This document shows, piece after piece, positions 26,694 to 34,708 of a stretch of DNA of 64,000 nucleotides; position 1 is the stretch's first letter, and every line of letters begins with the position of its first letter. The position numbers were made by a program, and so were the translations under genes. Origin of the DNA: Lysinibacillus mangiferihumi (GTDB lineage: Bacteria > Bacillota > Bacilli > Bacillales_A > Planococcaceae); assembly GCF_003049665.1 (NCBI RefSeq), contig NZ_PYWM01000002.1:281611-345610 (forward strand), read 5' to 3'. The notes beneath the pieces are model-generated. The model saw nothing but the letters and a program-made list of their open reading frames with translations. It was not told where the DNA came from and did not search any database.

Positions 26694-28386
26694 CATGATA
26701 GTATGCTTATTATTGGCACTTGCGGTACCAGTACAAGCAGCAGAATCTTATAGTCACTTGTACATTTCCATTAGTGACGCTCTGATGAATACGAAGCAAG
26801 ACAAGCAAGCTGAAGCAACGCGTGCACTTGAACAATTTGCAACGGACTGGGCAACTGTAAATTCACAACAAACTGAAGCAAAAGAAAAGGTTGATCAAAT
26901 ACTTGAGCAAGCTGTAAAGGCTTCTTCAAAAGAAGAGCGTTTAACTGCATTGTCGGCTCTATCGAATGCATTACGTGCATTAGAAAAGCTCGAAAATCCA
27001 GTAGATGAAGCGGAGCAACGAGCTGACTTTGGTCTAAAAATGAAACCGATTATGACTGCCTTTGAGCAAGCGTTAGCAAGTGGTGATATAACAACGATTG
27101 ACGCTGCGTACAAAGAGTTTAATATGAAATGGAATAAAAATGAAAGACCAGTACGTGAACAAAGTATTGCAATGTACGGTCAAATTGAAACACAAATGGC
27201 TTTTTTACGTATTACAATTTCTTCAGAACAGCCTGATGTAACATTAATGCAATCACAATTTGCAGAACTAAAGAAAACGATTGAAGATTTTGTAGCAGGT
27301 AACGATACAGCACAAATTGTAGCAGGTGAATATTCTTTAGCATCTTTAATTGCGTATATAGATGAAGCCAATGATTTGATAGACGATGGTGACTACAAGG
27401 CAGCATCTGATAAAATACGTGAATTTATTACGATTTGGCCAAGTGTAGAGATTGAAATTTCAACACGCAACGGTAATCTCTATACTAAAATAGAAAGTGA
27501 TATGCCGATTATAGTAAGTGACTTATTAAAGACTCAAGTCGATGAAAAGGCCATTAAAAGTAAACTTAATCAGTTCCGTACCGAGATTGAATTAATACAA
27601 GGTAATGCCGATTATTCCATTTGGGATTCAGCACTTATTTTGTTGCGTGAGGGCTTAGAGGCATTATTGATTATCCTTGCGTTAGTGTCATTTTTAAATA
27701 AATCAGGACAAACATCGTTACGTAAATGGATTTATATAGGGGCTTTAGCTGGGGTAGTATTATCAGCTGTAGCGGCAGTATTAATGTCAACTATCTTTCA
27801 TTCAGCAACGGTCGATACAAACCGAGAAATAATGGAAGGTTATGTCGGTCTTGTTGCTGCTGCAATGATGATAGGAGTCGGGATATGGCTTCATAGTAAA
27901 TCCAATGTTGCGAGCTGGAATCGTTATATTTCAAAACAAATGGGCAATGCTATTTCAAGTGGTTCCGTATTTGCTATGGCTGCTGTCAGCTTTTTATCGG
28001 TGTTCCGAGAAGGAGCAGAAACACTTGTGTTCTATGCCGGAATTGCACCGAAAATGGCGACCTCTCAATTTATACTCGGTATTGTCTTAGCGCTTGTCAT
28101 CTTAGCTGTCATCGCAATCGTCTTATTCAAAGCGAGCGGTAAAATCGCCATTCATAAGCTTTTTGCGGTGGCAACTGTGTTAATTTATGTTTTGGCATTT
28201 AAAATTATTGGTGTCAGCTTGCATACATTACAACTTAGAGATAGTGTATCAACGACTATTGTGGATGGTCTGCCAGTCATTAGCTTAATCGGCTTCTACC
28301 CAACACTAGAAACAATGATAGGGCAAGCGATTTTACTGGTGCTAGTAGTAGCAACCATTATCTATAAAAAGAAACAAGCGAAATAG
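26668..28386 (+). CDS. efeU: EfeU, FTR1-family iron permease with extracytoplasmic domain
   Basis: A 572-residue protein: signal peptide (residues 1-24, ending VQAAES), a helical extracytoplasmic region of about 290 residues, then a seven-helix FTR1 permease. Both REGxE motifs are present: LLREGLEALLII and FREGAETLVFY. The long N-terminal extension is typical of Gram-positive FTR1 proteins and should receive iron from EfeO/EfeB. GTG 26668 starts inside efeB and has GGTGAAG context. Part of the Fur-controlled operon. Confidence 0.94.
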   Translation: MKHFLTRCSMIVCLLLALAVPVQAAESYSHLYISISDALMNTKQDKQAEATRALEQFATDWATVNSQQTEAKEKVDQILEQAVKASSKEERLTALSALSNALRALEKLENPVDEAEQRADFGLKMKPIMTAFEQALASGDITTIDAAYKEFNMKWNKNERPVREQSIAMYGQIETQMAFLRITISSEQPDVTLMQSQFAELKKTIEDFVAGNDTAQIVAGEYSLASLIAYIDEANDLIDDGDYKAASDKIREFITIWPSVEIEISTRNGNLYTKIESDMPIIVSDLLKTQVDEKAIKSKLNQFRTEIELIQGNADYSIWDSALILLREGLEALLIILALVSFLNKSGQTSLRKWIYIGALAGVVLSAVAAVLMSTIFHSATVDTNREIMEGYVGLVAAAMMIGVGIWLHSKSNVASWNRYISKQMGNAISSGSVFAMAAVSFLSVFREGAETLVFYAGIAPKMATSQFILGIVLALVILAVIAIVLFKASGKIAIHKLFAVATVLIYVLAFKIIGVSLHTLQLRDSVSTTIVDGLPVISLIGFYPTLETMIGQAILLVLVVATIIYKKKQAK

Positions 28387-28407
28387 CAAAAAAGGGGAAC
28401 AAAAGAG

Positions 28408-28448
28408 AAAAAGTGTTAGATTGACTGCCATCAATCTAACACTTTTTT
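28408..28448. terminator. Dispersed terminator-like hairpin, copy B
   Basis: A perfect 17-bp stem AAAAAGTGTTAGATTGA / TCAATCTAACACTTTTT with loop CTGCCA. Terminates efeU, and is nearly identical to copies A and C. Confidence 0.9.
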
Positions 28449-28452
28449 GCTG

Positions 28453-28583
28453 CGCCGTTGTTGTCCGCTTCGGCGGTACTTTCCGCTCAGCACAGTAAGC
28501 CGCAACCCTCGCTAACGCGCAGAATGCCAGCGTCTTACGGTGTGTGCGTTCTGAGCAGGAGTCACCGCCTCGCTACCAACAAC
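28453..28583. repeat. GC-rich dispersed intergenic repeat
   Basis: An abrupt GC-rich block in AT-rich DNA. On the minus strand it starts AGGCGGTGACTCCTGC and contains GCGAGGG and GCGGAAAG..ACCGCC, so its ends are partly complementary. This layout is like the GGTGACTCCTGCGGGAA-type repeats scattered through Bacillaceae genomes. It lies between the convergent efeU and pentapeptide genes. From 28583 to 28709 I see nothing else. Confidence 0.65.
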
Positions 28584-28709
28584 TAGTGAACACTTCTAAT
28601 TTTTAATTTTTGCAAAAGCAAGAATGGCTAAGTTCCCATAATAGCAAAAATTTACGAACACCTTTCCTCTGTTCCTTAAATTTTTTTAGTTATGTCCCAG
28701 CGTCTTCTT

Positions 28710-29579
28710 TTATGGTGCAGTATGCCAATGCGAAGGCATATGCAAATAAAATGGTAGTTTTGTTTGGTGATTACCGCTTGCCGAATTGATTTGCATTTGC
28801 GTTAAAAACATCGCAGTGGAAAGATTCGCTCCGCACAAGTTAGCATCACGTAAATCGGCACCGATAAAGTCCACGCCTCTTAAATCTGCATTTTGCAGGT
28901 TTGCAGCAATTAAATAGGCACCGCGCAAGTCTGTTCCTCTTAAATCTTTCCCCTTTAAATTTTTCCCAATCCAATTGGCCCCTCTATGGTTCGGCGCATT
29001 TTTTTCACCTAAAGTGGTGACCGCAAGCTTATTGCGAATTTGTGCACTGGTTTCTAATAGTAGGTTGTTTACAGGTTGTCGGATTGGAGGGATATCTAGA
29101 GCAATTAATGCTGTTGCCTCTAATTTTGTAAGGCTTTGTAATGTCTCTAATTGTTCATGCAAATTGTCATATAATTTAGGTGATATCCGATATGCCATTG
29201 CCTCTGCAACATAAGCAATCATTTCATATAACTGCTCCATAATCGGAAATACTTGAAACATTTTTTCAGCCACTTCAGCGTTACCTCGCCAATCTTGTCC
29301 ATTGAATGTCGTTTGAGCAACCAGTTGTCCCGCCCCTAAACAATCATAGACGGTACACCCCTTAAAACCTTTGCTTCTTAAGTCACGATGTATTTGACAG
29401 TGAAAGTTAGATTGCAAATGGGTGCATGGTATGCCAGCGGGCTTATTCATAGCAAAATCACTGGATGCGGTAATAGTTAGTGCTGTACAGCATAAGCCAA
29501 AGCAGTTTTGACAATCTGCTTGCATGCTTTTACGAATGTTCTTTGAGACTGTATCATCTATTCCTTTTACCGATGACAT
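28710..29579 (-). CDS. Cys-rich / pentapeptide-repeat protein
   Basis: A 289-residue protein in two parts. The N-terminal 90 residues carry a cysteine pattern CQNCFGLCC (CxxCxxxCC) with further Cys at IPCTHL, FHCQIH, KGCTVYDC, which looks like a metal- or iron-sulfur-binding module related to the CxxCxxCC family. The C-terminal part (about 205-255) has pentapeptide repeats A(D/N)LRG, as in LKGKDLRGTDLRGAY and NADLRGVDFIGADLRDANL, forming a right-handed beta-helix. Cytoplasmic, no signal peptide. Function unknown. Start ATG 29579, with GAGGGC upstream. Confidence 0.8.
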   Translation of the reverse strand: MSSVKGIDDTVSKNIRKSMQADCQNCFGLCCTALTITASSDFAMNKPAGIPCTHLQSNFHCQIHRDLRSKGFKGCTVYDCLGAGQLVAQTTFNGQDWRGNAEVAEKMFQVFPIMEQLYEMIAYVAEAMAYRISPKLYDNLHEQLETLQSLTKLEATALIALDIPPIRQPVNNLLLETSAQIRNKLAVTTLGEKNAPNHRGANWIGKNLKGKDLRGTDLRGAYLIAANLQNADLRGVDFIGADLRDANLCGANLSTAMFLTQMQINSASGNHQTKLPFYLHMPSHWHTAP

Positions 29580-29693
29580 TGTGCCCTCCTCAGTTAAGAC
29601 TTTTTGTTATATATGATTCTAGCATTAAATATAGCTGATTAACTCCTCTTGTTATTAGAAAATTGTATAAAAATAAGATTTTTCTCAAAATAA

Positions 29694-29722
29694 TTGAAAA
29701 CTATGTCGCGGTGTGATATAGT
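29694..29722 (+). promoter_or_regulatory. Promoter of PadR operon
   Basis: -35 TTGAAA (29694-29699), a 17-base spacer, -10 TATAGT (29717-29722). Confidence 0.75.
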
Positions 29723-29752
29723 CTAGGTATGACATAGTCACGGTGCGACATA
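29702..29752. promoter_or_regulatory. Candidate PadR operator
   Basis: Inverted repeat with perfect 8-bp ends TATGTCGC (29702-29709) and GCGACATA (29745-29752), with further partial symmetry inside. It overlaps the -10 region and ends 14 bases before the PadR start codon, consistent with autorepression. Confidence 0.6.
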
Positions 29753-29765
29753 TGGAGGTGGGAAA

Positions 29766-30089
29766 TTGGATAAATTAATTAAAAAATATGTACCAATGAC
29801 TGAGACTTCATTTTATATATTATTATCACTAACTAAACCACGCCATGGTTACGGTATTATTAAGTGCGTTGCTGAATTAACGAATGACAGAATCAAGTTA
29901 GGTTCTGGTACGATTTATGGCACGCTAACAAAAATGCAAAAGGATGAAATGATTACAGTTTTTGCGGATGATCGTAGAAAAACCATTTATGAAGTAACGG
30001 AACTTGGGAAACAGGTTATGCAAGCGGAAATGGCTCGTTTAAAAGAATTACATGCACATGTATTACGATTTGAGGAGGATTTTTCATGA
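29766..30089 (+). CDS. PadR-family transcriptional regulator
   Basis: A 107-residue PadR-type winged helix of the short class. LLSLTKPRHGYGIIKCV (GYxI motif) at residues 16-34, then GSGTIYGTLTKMQKDEMI and RRKTIYEVTELGKQVM. TTG start at 29766 with GGAGGTGGG upstream. It overlaps the next gene (DUF2812) by 4 bases, the usual PadR-DUF2812 pair in Firmicutes. Confidence 0.92.
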   Translation: MDKLIKKYVPMTETSFYILLSLTKPRHGYGIIKCVAELTNDRIKLGSGTIYGTLTKMQKDEMITVFADDRRKTIYEVTELGKQVMQAEMARLKELHAHVLRFEEDFS

Positions 30090-31189
30090 AAAAAATGCGA
30101 TGGCTGTGGAGCTATCAAGTAAATAGAACAGAGAAATGGCTAAGTGATATGGCAAGGGAAGGCTATCATTTATGTGATTTTAATGCAGTAACACGTGAAT
30201 TTACTTTTGAAGAGGGGGAACCGAGAAATGCTATCTATGCGATTCGTTTTGATAACAATGCATTACCAAGTGCTTTAAAGCAGGAAGGTTGGCACATTGT
30301 AGCATCGTCGAAAAGTTGGCAGTTTGTGAAGAATGCATCATCAGACGTCGCTGTCTATCCAACACGTGAAACTATCTTAAGACGAGCGAGAATGCATACG
30401 TACTTATTTATTTTATTGGCCATTTTTTTGATGGCAGGACAGATTAATGTGTTACTAATGACTACCATTATATCGAGAACAGTGGGAGATATCAGTTGGT
30501 TGGGGATTGTCATTCCGCTTTTTATTCTTACCCTTTTTATAAGTTTATCAATGTTTGTCTTTAGAGCTTATCGAAAGTTTGAAAAGAAGGAAATGGACTT
30601 TGGTATTCAGGTCGTTGCTAATGGTAGGAAATCACACAAAATAAAGCTAGGTTGGATGTACTTGCCACAACAAACAAAGGAATGGCTTGAAGTACAAGCA
30701 GAACAAGGGTTTGAACTTGAACGTGTTTTTGGACCCCTATTTACATTTCGTCAAACAGGTAGAAAAAATATTGCATATGAAGTAAGCTTTGAACCGAAAG
30801 TAGATAGTACTTTCTTCTCCATTCATAAGGAGATAGGTTGGCAATTAAAATTTTCTTCTAATTTAACATGGATGCATTACTCGATTTGGGCAATGCCATA
30901 TAAAGAAGGAGAGATGGTTCCTGCATTTATGTATGATCCCCATGAAAGGCTCCGTAGTCTTAAAAAATCATTATTTATGAGTTTAGGCATCAGTGGTTAT
31001 TTGCTAATAATTCTTGCAGTTTCTCTATATATGAATTTTTATAGAATAGGCAATACTTTTTTTGAAATGTCAATTGACGGCATATTACGGTTGTTATTAA
31101 TCGTTACAATTGCATTATGGGGATCAATATTTTTAAAAATTATTATAGGATTTTTACGTGAATGGAAGATAGTAAGAGAGGGATATTAA
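30086..31189 (+). CDS. DUF2812 membrane protein
   Basis: A 367-residue protein with two related halves. Each has a soluble domain with a WL..MAREGYHL or WLEVQAEQGFEL segment (about residues 15-25 and 205-215), and pairs of membrane segments follow at about 105-160 and 290-355. DUF2812 proteins are encoded next to PadR regulators, and their role is unknown; they are thought to be regulated by, or sense for, the PadR partner. Ends at the terminator 31206-31235. Confidence 0.85.
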   Translation: MKKMRWLWSYQVNRTEKWLSDMAREGYHLCDFNAVTREFTFEEGEPRNAIYAIRFDNNALPSALKQEGWHIVASSKSWQFVKNASSDVAVYPTRETILRRARMHTYLFILLAIFLMAGQINVLLMTTIISRTVGDISWLGIVIPLFILTLFISLSMFVFRAYRKFEKKEMDFGIQVVANGRKSHKIKLGWMYLPQQTKEWLEVQAEQGFELERVFGPLFTFRQTGRKNIAYEVSFEPKVDSTFFSIHKEIGWQLKFSSNLTWMHYSIWAMPYKEGEMVPAFMYDPHERLRSLKKSLFMSLGISGYLLIILAVSLYMNFYRIGNTFFEMSIDGILRLLLIVTIALWGSIFLKIIIGFLREWKIVREGY

Positions 31190-31205
31190 TAAAGTTGATT
31201 ATCTA

Positions 31206-31236
31206 AGCGCTTCCTTTCAAATGGAGGTGCTTTTTG
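31206..31236 (+). terminator. PadR-DUF2812 operon terminator
   Basis: Stem AGCGCTTCC / GGAGGTGCT (two G-U pairs) followed by T5. The next 200 bases hold nothing clear; a 25-codon open frame at 31282-31359 is noted among rejected items. Confidence 0.7.
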
Positions 31237-31442
31237 ATGCGTTGAATAATTCGTTATCATGTTAAAATATCAGAAATAAGTATGGTTACTAAAGTTCTAA
31301 ATGCTAGTCATGTGAGACATAGAGAATACGTAATTTATTATGAAATTGATGCTGAGTAATTAGTAAGTATGCTGCAAAAAATCAAGAAACTTATTTAAGT
31401 TTGCTGTAAACTAAAGAGAAAATAGAGTGAAAGAGTGATGGC

Positions 31443-32300
31443 ATGCTACAGGTAAATGTGGAGGATTCAAGTTTAATATTAGAGGGTGGGACATTTCGTA
31501 CATTGTTTACATCTGGTGTCTTGGATGCTTTTTTAGAGCATGACATTATGATGCCTTATGTTGTCGCTATTTCAGCAGGTGCAATCAATGCATGCTCGTA
31601 TGTATCACAGCAAAAGGAACGGTCTTTACGTGTATTAATGGATTATCGCCATGATAAGCGCTACATGGGCTTGAAAAATTTCCTTAAAGAAAAAAGCTTA
31701 TTTGGCTTGGATTTTGCGTATAATGTGATTCCGAATGAGCTAGATATTTTTGATTGGGATACGTACAAGCAGTATGATGGAAAATTGCTTTTTGGCGTAA
31801 CAAATGCAGCAACAGGCCAAGTTGAGTATATGGATGCAAAGGAAATGGATCGCCAATGTATGATGTTGCGTGCAACTTGTGCTATACCAATCTTATTTCC
31901 AGAAATCAAACTAAATAATACGCCATATTACGATGGTGGCTTAGCAGAGCCAATTCCGATCATGCATGGTGTTGATACGGGTTTTAAAAAGCATGTACTG
32001 GTATTAACCCGACCTAAAGGCTACCGTAAACAGCTAGATCGGCAAAGTAAATGGGCTATGAAACTACTAGCTAAACGTTATCCGAATTTAGTAAAAAGCA
32101 TGCAAAAACGTGCAGACCATTATAACGCTTCACTTGATTATTGTGAACAATTAGAGGCACAAGGAAAGGCATTTATATTCCGCCCAACACAAGCACTTAA
32201 TAGCTTTGAGAAAGATACAGTGCAAATGCGTAAAAATTACGACATGGGCTATCAGCAAGCGATGCAACAAATAGATGCATTAAAGCAATTTTTAACTTGA
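31443..32300 (+). CDS. Patatin-like phospholipase family protein
   Basis: A 285-residue patatin-fold protein. N-terminal oxyanion-type loop EGGTFRTLFTSGVLDAFLEH, nucleophile elbow AISAGAIN at residues ~45-52 (normally GxSxG, here AxSAG), and catalytic DGG in YYDGGLAEPIPI near 165. It resembles the YjjU/patatin-like hydrolases of bacteria, presumably with lipid-acyl hydrolase activity. The first glycine of the elbow is replaced by Ala; this occurs in some members and does not by itself mean loss of activity. ATG 31443 with GAAAGAGTG upstream. Confidence 0.85.
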   Translation: MLQVNVEDSSLILEGGTFRTLFTSGVLDAFLEHDIMMPYVVAISAGAINACSYVSQQKERSLRVLMDYRHDKRYMGLKNFLKEKSLFGLDFAYNVIPNELDIFDWDTYKQYDGKLLFGVTNAATGQVEYMDAKEMDRQCMMLRATCAIPILFPEIKLNNTPYYDGGLAEPIPIMHGVDTGFKKHVLVLTRPKGYRKQLDRQSKWAMKLLAKRYPNLVKSMQKRADHYNASLDYCEQLEAQGKAFIFRPTQALNSFEKDTVQMRKNYDMGYQQAMQQIDALKQFLT

Positions 32301-32315
32301 TTTTGAATGGTAAGG

Positions 32316-32352
32316 GGGAGGGCCAACGTGCATTTTGGGCTCTCTCTTTTTC
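32316..32352 (+). terminator. Patatin gene terminator
   Basis: Stem GAGGGCC / GGCTCTC (one G-U) followed by a T-rich run. Confidence 0.65.
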
Positions 32353-32455
32353 ATAGCGCTTAAGCATCAACGTTCACTATGTAAAAATTGTAGAAAAGAT
32401 TTCATGTCACATCACATTTCGATATAATAAATGAAAAACTAGAAGAGGCGCGTTT

Positions 32456-33328
32456 ATGGAAACAGAATGGTTACGCACGTTTATCGTTGCGGCGAAAACG
32501 GAAAATTTTCGTGAGACGGCGGAAAGACGCTTTATCACGCAATCGACGGTATCCAAACATATTCAGCATTTAGAAAAGGAGTTGCAGACAACGCTTTTTG
32601 AACGTCAAACAAAGCATGTCAGACTCAATCGAATTGGTGCACACTTTTTACGACAAGCTGAAAAAGTGGTAGAAATCGTTGATGAAGCAGTACATAGTAC
32701 ACAATTGATGAAAAGTGGTTTTACTTCGAAATTAACAATAGGTGTAGCACCTCAAATAGCGAATTCCACATTACCAGCTATTATCGAGCGTTTTCAGCAA
32801 CAAAACCCTACCATTCATCTTTCTATTGAACTGTTAAAATCTAATGAAATTGGGGAAGCGGTTTATGCGGGAGCTATAGATATAGGGATTTCGAAATTAA
32901 CCTCCACCCGTGCAGTGCACACGAAAATGCTTGCCCAAGAGCCACTCCAACTTATCGTACCGATAGAGAAAAAATGGACTGATCCAATGACGCTTTTACA
33001 ACAAGAAACGATTTTAACACATGAATACGCGTCTTATTGGCAAGAAGTACAACAAGTACTTCAGCAATTGCCAAGCTATAAAAGCATGCAGGTTAACCAA
33101 ACAGAAGTTATAAAAAACTTTGTCAAGCAAGGGCTAGGAATTGCCTTTTTACCGAAAAGTGTTATTGAAGCCGCTTATGATGAGCAATCGCTCCATAGTT
33201 ATTCGGTAAAGGAATTCTCGCATATTGTATCCAACACTTATTTTTTATCAAAGTACGTAACGGCTGATATTGAAGCTTTTTTTACAGTTTGTGATGCCGT
33301 CTATCAAAACAGAGGGAGCTATTACTAG
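32456..33328 (+). CDS. LysR-family transcriptional regulator
   Basis: A 290-residue LysR protein. N-terminal helix-turn-helix with FIVAAKTENFRETAERRFIT..QSTVSKHIQHLEKEL, then a periplasmic-binding-like effector domain (TIGVAPQIANSTLPAIIERF at ~95). It reads into the next gene, a CcdA-like membrane protein, which starts 19 bases after its stop and is therefore its likely companion. The effector is unknown. Confidence 0.92.
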   Translation: METEWLRTFIVAAKTENFRETAERRFITQSTVSKHIQHLEKELQTTLFERQTKHVRLNRIGAHFLRQAEKVVEIVDEAVHSTQLMKSGFTSKLTIGVAPQIANSTLPAIIERFQQQNPTIHLSIELLKSNEIGEAVYAGAIDIGISKLTSTRAVHTKMLAQEPLQLIVPIEKKWTDPMTLLQQETILTHEYASYWQEVQQVLQQLPSYKSMQVNQTEVIKNFVKQGLGIAFLPKSVIEAAYDEQSLHSYSVKEFSHIVSNTYFLSKYVTADIEAFFTVCDAVYQNRGSYY

Positions 33329-33347
33329 AAGAGAAGGTGATATTTGC

Positions 33348-34088
33348 ATGTATAATATGATGTCAGAAATAAGTCGAGTCGTTAGTGGACCCATCACGTT
33401 ATTTTTAAATTCCTATGAACATTCTCCACTTGTTATCGCGTTACTTCTAGGCCTAGTTGGCGCACTAGCACCTTGTCAATTAACCGGCAACTTGAGCGCC
33501 ATAACATTCTATGGTCATCGTACCATTCAAATGAAAAATAATTGGAGGGAAGTTATGGCTTTTATAATCGGTAAGGTTGCTGTCTTTAGTTTAATCGGCT
33601 TATTAGCTTGGCTATTTGGGCAATCATTTGAAACGTCAATAACTTCCTATTTTCCAATATTTCGTAAGACGATAGGACCCATTATGTTGTTAACAGGTCT
33701 TGTCCTAATCGGCATTTTAAAATTAAAATGGCTTCATCAAATATCATCCCATATCCCGCTTGTATTGAAAGAAGGTAAGGCAGGTTCATTTCTAATGGGG
33801 GCATGCTTTGCCATTGCCTTTTGCCCGACGATGTTTGTGCTATTTTTCGTTTGGCTGATGCCTACAGTTGTTACTACTTCCTATGGATTGGTTTTGCCAG
33901 CGGTTTTTGGTCTTGCGACTTCCATGCCACTTATTTTAATGTTGATACTGATTCAAATATTTGATACAAAACGCGCCATTATGAAAACAAGTATGAAAAT
34001 GGGAAGAGTGATACAAATCGCAGCAGGTATCATTTTAATCATGATTGGCGTAATGGACACCATTACATATTGGGGTATAACGATTTGA
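33348..34088 (+). CDS. CcdA/DsbD-type polytopic membrane protein
   Basis: A 246-residue protein with six hydrophobic segments. Two conserved Cys-containing turns, GALAPCQLTG (about residue 43) and IAFCPTMFVLFF (about residue 163), occupy equivalent positions in the two halves, as in the DsbD-transmembrane/CcdA superfamily that passes electrons across the membrane. ATG 33348 has GAGAAGGTGA upstream; the frame is open from 33270, inside the LysR gene, but with no ribosome site. The partner thioredoxin-like protein is not in this window, so thiol transfer is an inference. Confidence 0.78.
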   Translation: MYNMMSEISRVVSGPITLFLNSYEHSPLVIALLLGLVGALAPCQLTGNLSAITFYGHRTIQMKNNWREVMAFIIGKVAVFSLIGLLAWLFGQSFETSITSYFPIFRKTIGPIMLLTGLVLIGILKLKWLHQISSHIPLVLKEGKAGSFLMGACFAIAFCPTMFVLFFVWLMPTVVTTSYGLVLPAVFGLATSMPLILMLILIQIFDTKRAIMKTSMKMGRVIQIAAGIILIMIGVMDTITYWGITI

Positions 34089-34185
34089 AAAAAGTAAGTT
34101 GAGCTTGAGTGGAACAATTTGGAGGCTGTTGCTGTAAGGACGGTCTCTATTTTTATTTGTAAAAAGGAAAAGAAAGAGGGAACAT

Positions 34186-34509
34186 ATGATTTACGCAATC
34201 GCATTATTTCTATTAGCAGGTATTGGTGAAATCGGAGGTGGCTATTTAATTTGGCTTTGGTTAAGGGAAGGCAAACCGTTTTATTGGGGCATTTTTGGAG
34301 GGATTGCATTAGCTTTATATGGCGTGGTGGCAACTTTTCAATCATTTCCGACTTTTGGTCGAGTCTATGCAGCGTATGGAGGAGTTTTTATTGTGCTGTC
34401 CATCTTGTGGGGCTGGGGCATAGATAAGCAAAAGCCAGACATGTTAGATTTAGTTGGCGCTGGTATTTGTATCATCGGAGTCATGGTCATGTTAATACCG
34501 CGTTCATAA
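34186..34509 (+). CDS. YnfA/UPF0060 small membrane protein
   Basis: A 107-residue protein with four membrane segments and the family pattern: [20 protein letters not shown] near the N-terminus, [13 protein letters not shown] in the middle, and a final [12 protein letters not shown]. The family lies in the drug/metabolite transporter superfamily; function is unestablished. AAAGAGGG 8 bases before ATG. Confidence 0.93.
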   Translation: MIYAIALFLLAGIGEIGGGYLIWLWLREGKPFYWGIFGGIALALYGVVATFQSFPTFGRVYAAYGGVFIVLSILWGWGIDKQKPDMLDLVGAGICIIGVMVMLIPRS

Positions 34510-34516
34510 TAGAGAG

Positions 34517-34556
34517 AAAAGTGTTAGATTAACGGTCATTAATCTAACACTTTTTT
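34517..34556. terminator. Dispersed terminator-like hairpin, copy C
   Basis: A 16-bp perfect stem AAAAGTGTTAGATTAA / TTAATCTAACACTTTT, loop CGGTCA, T tract. Terminates ynfA; matches copies A and B. Confidence 0.9.
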
Positions 34557-34582
34557 ACTGTGAACCGATGTTGTCTATTTGG

Positions 34583-34708
34583 GTGGCGCTTCTTAAAGAT
34601 TTTGTGGCGCTAACCTTTGTTTTTGTGGCGCTTTATGGATCTTTAGTGGCGCTAACCTTTGTTTTTGTGGCGATTCATGCCCCTATAGTGGCGCTAATCA
34701 TTTTTTTA
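34583..34708. repeat. Array 2: six 21-nt repeats
   Basis: GTGGCG(C/A)T starts at 34583, 34604, 34625, 34646, 34667 and 34688, a strict 21-base period. Two of the units are identical (34604 and 34646). On the minus strand the core reads GCGCCACTAAA or GCGCCACAAAA, matching array 1. The last unit runs to the stop codon of the methyltransferase gene. It lies between convergent genes. Confidence 0.88.

Noticed and set aside
31282..31359. 25-codon frame (MVTKVLNASHVRHREYVIYY..)
   Set aside because: Lacks a convincing ribosome site and any terminator or neighbour support; could be a remnant but cannot be shown.
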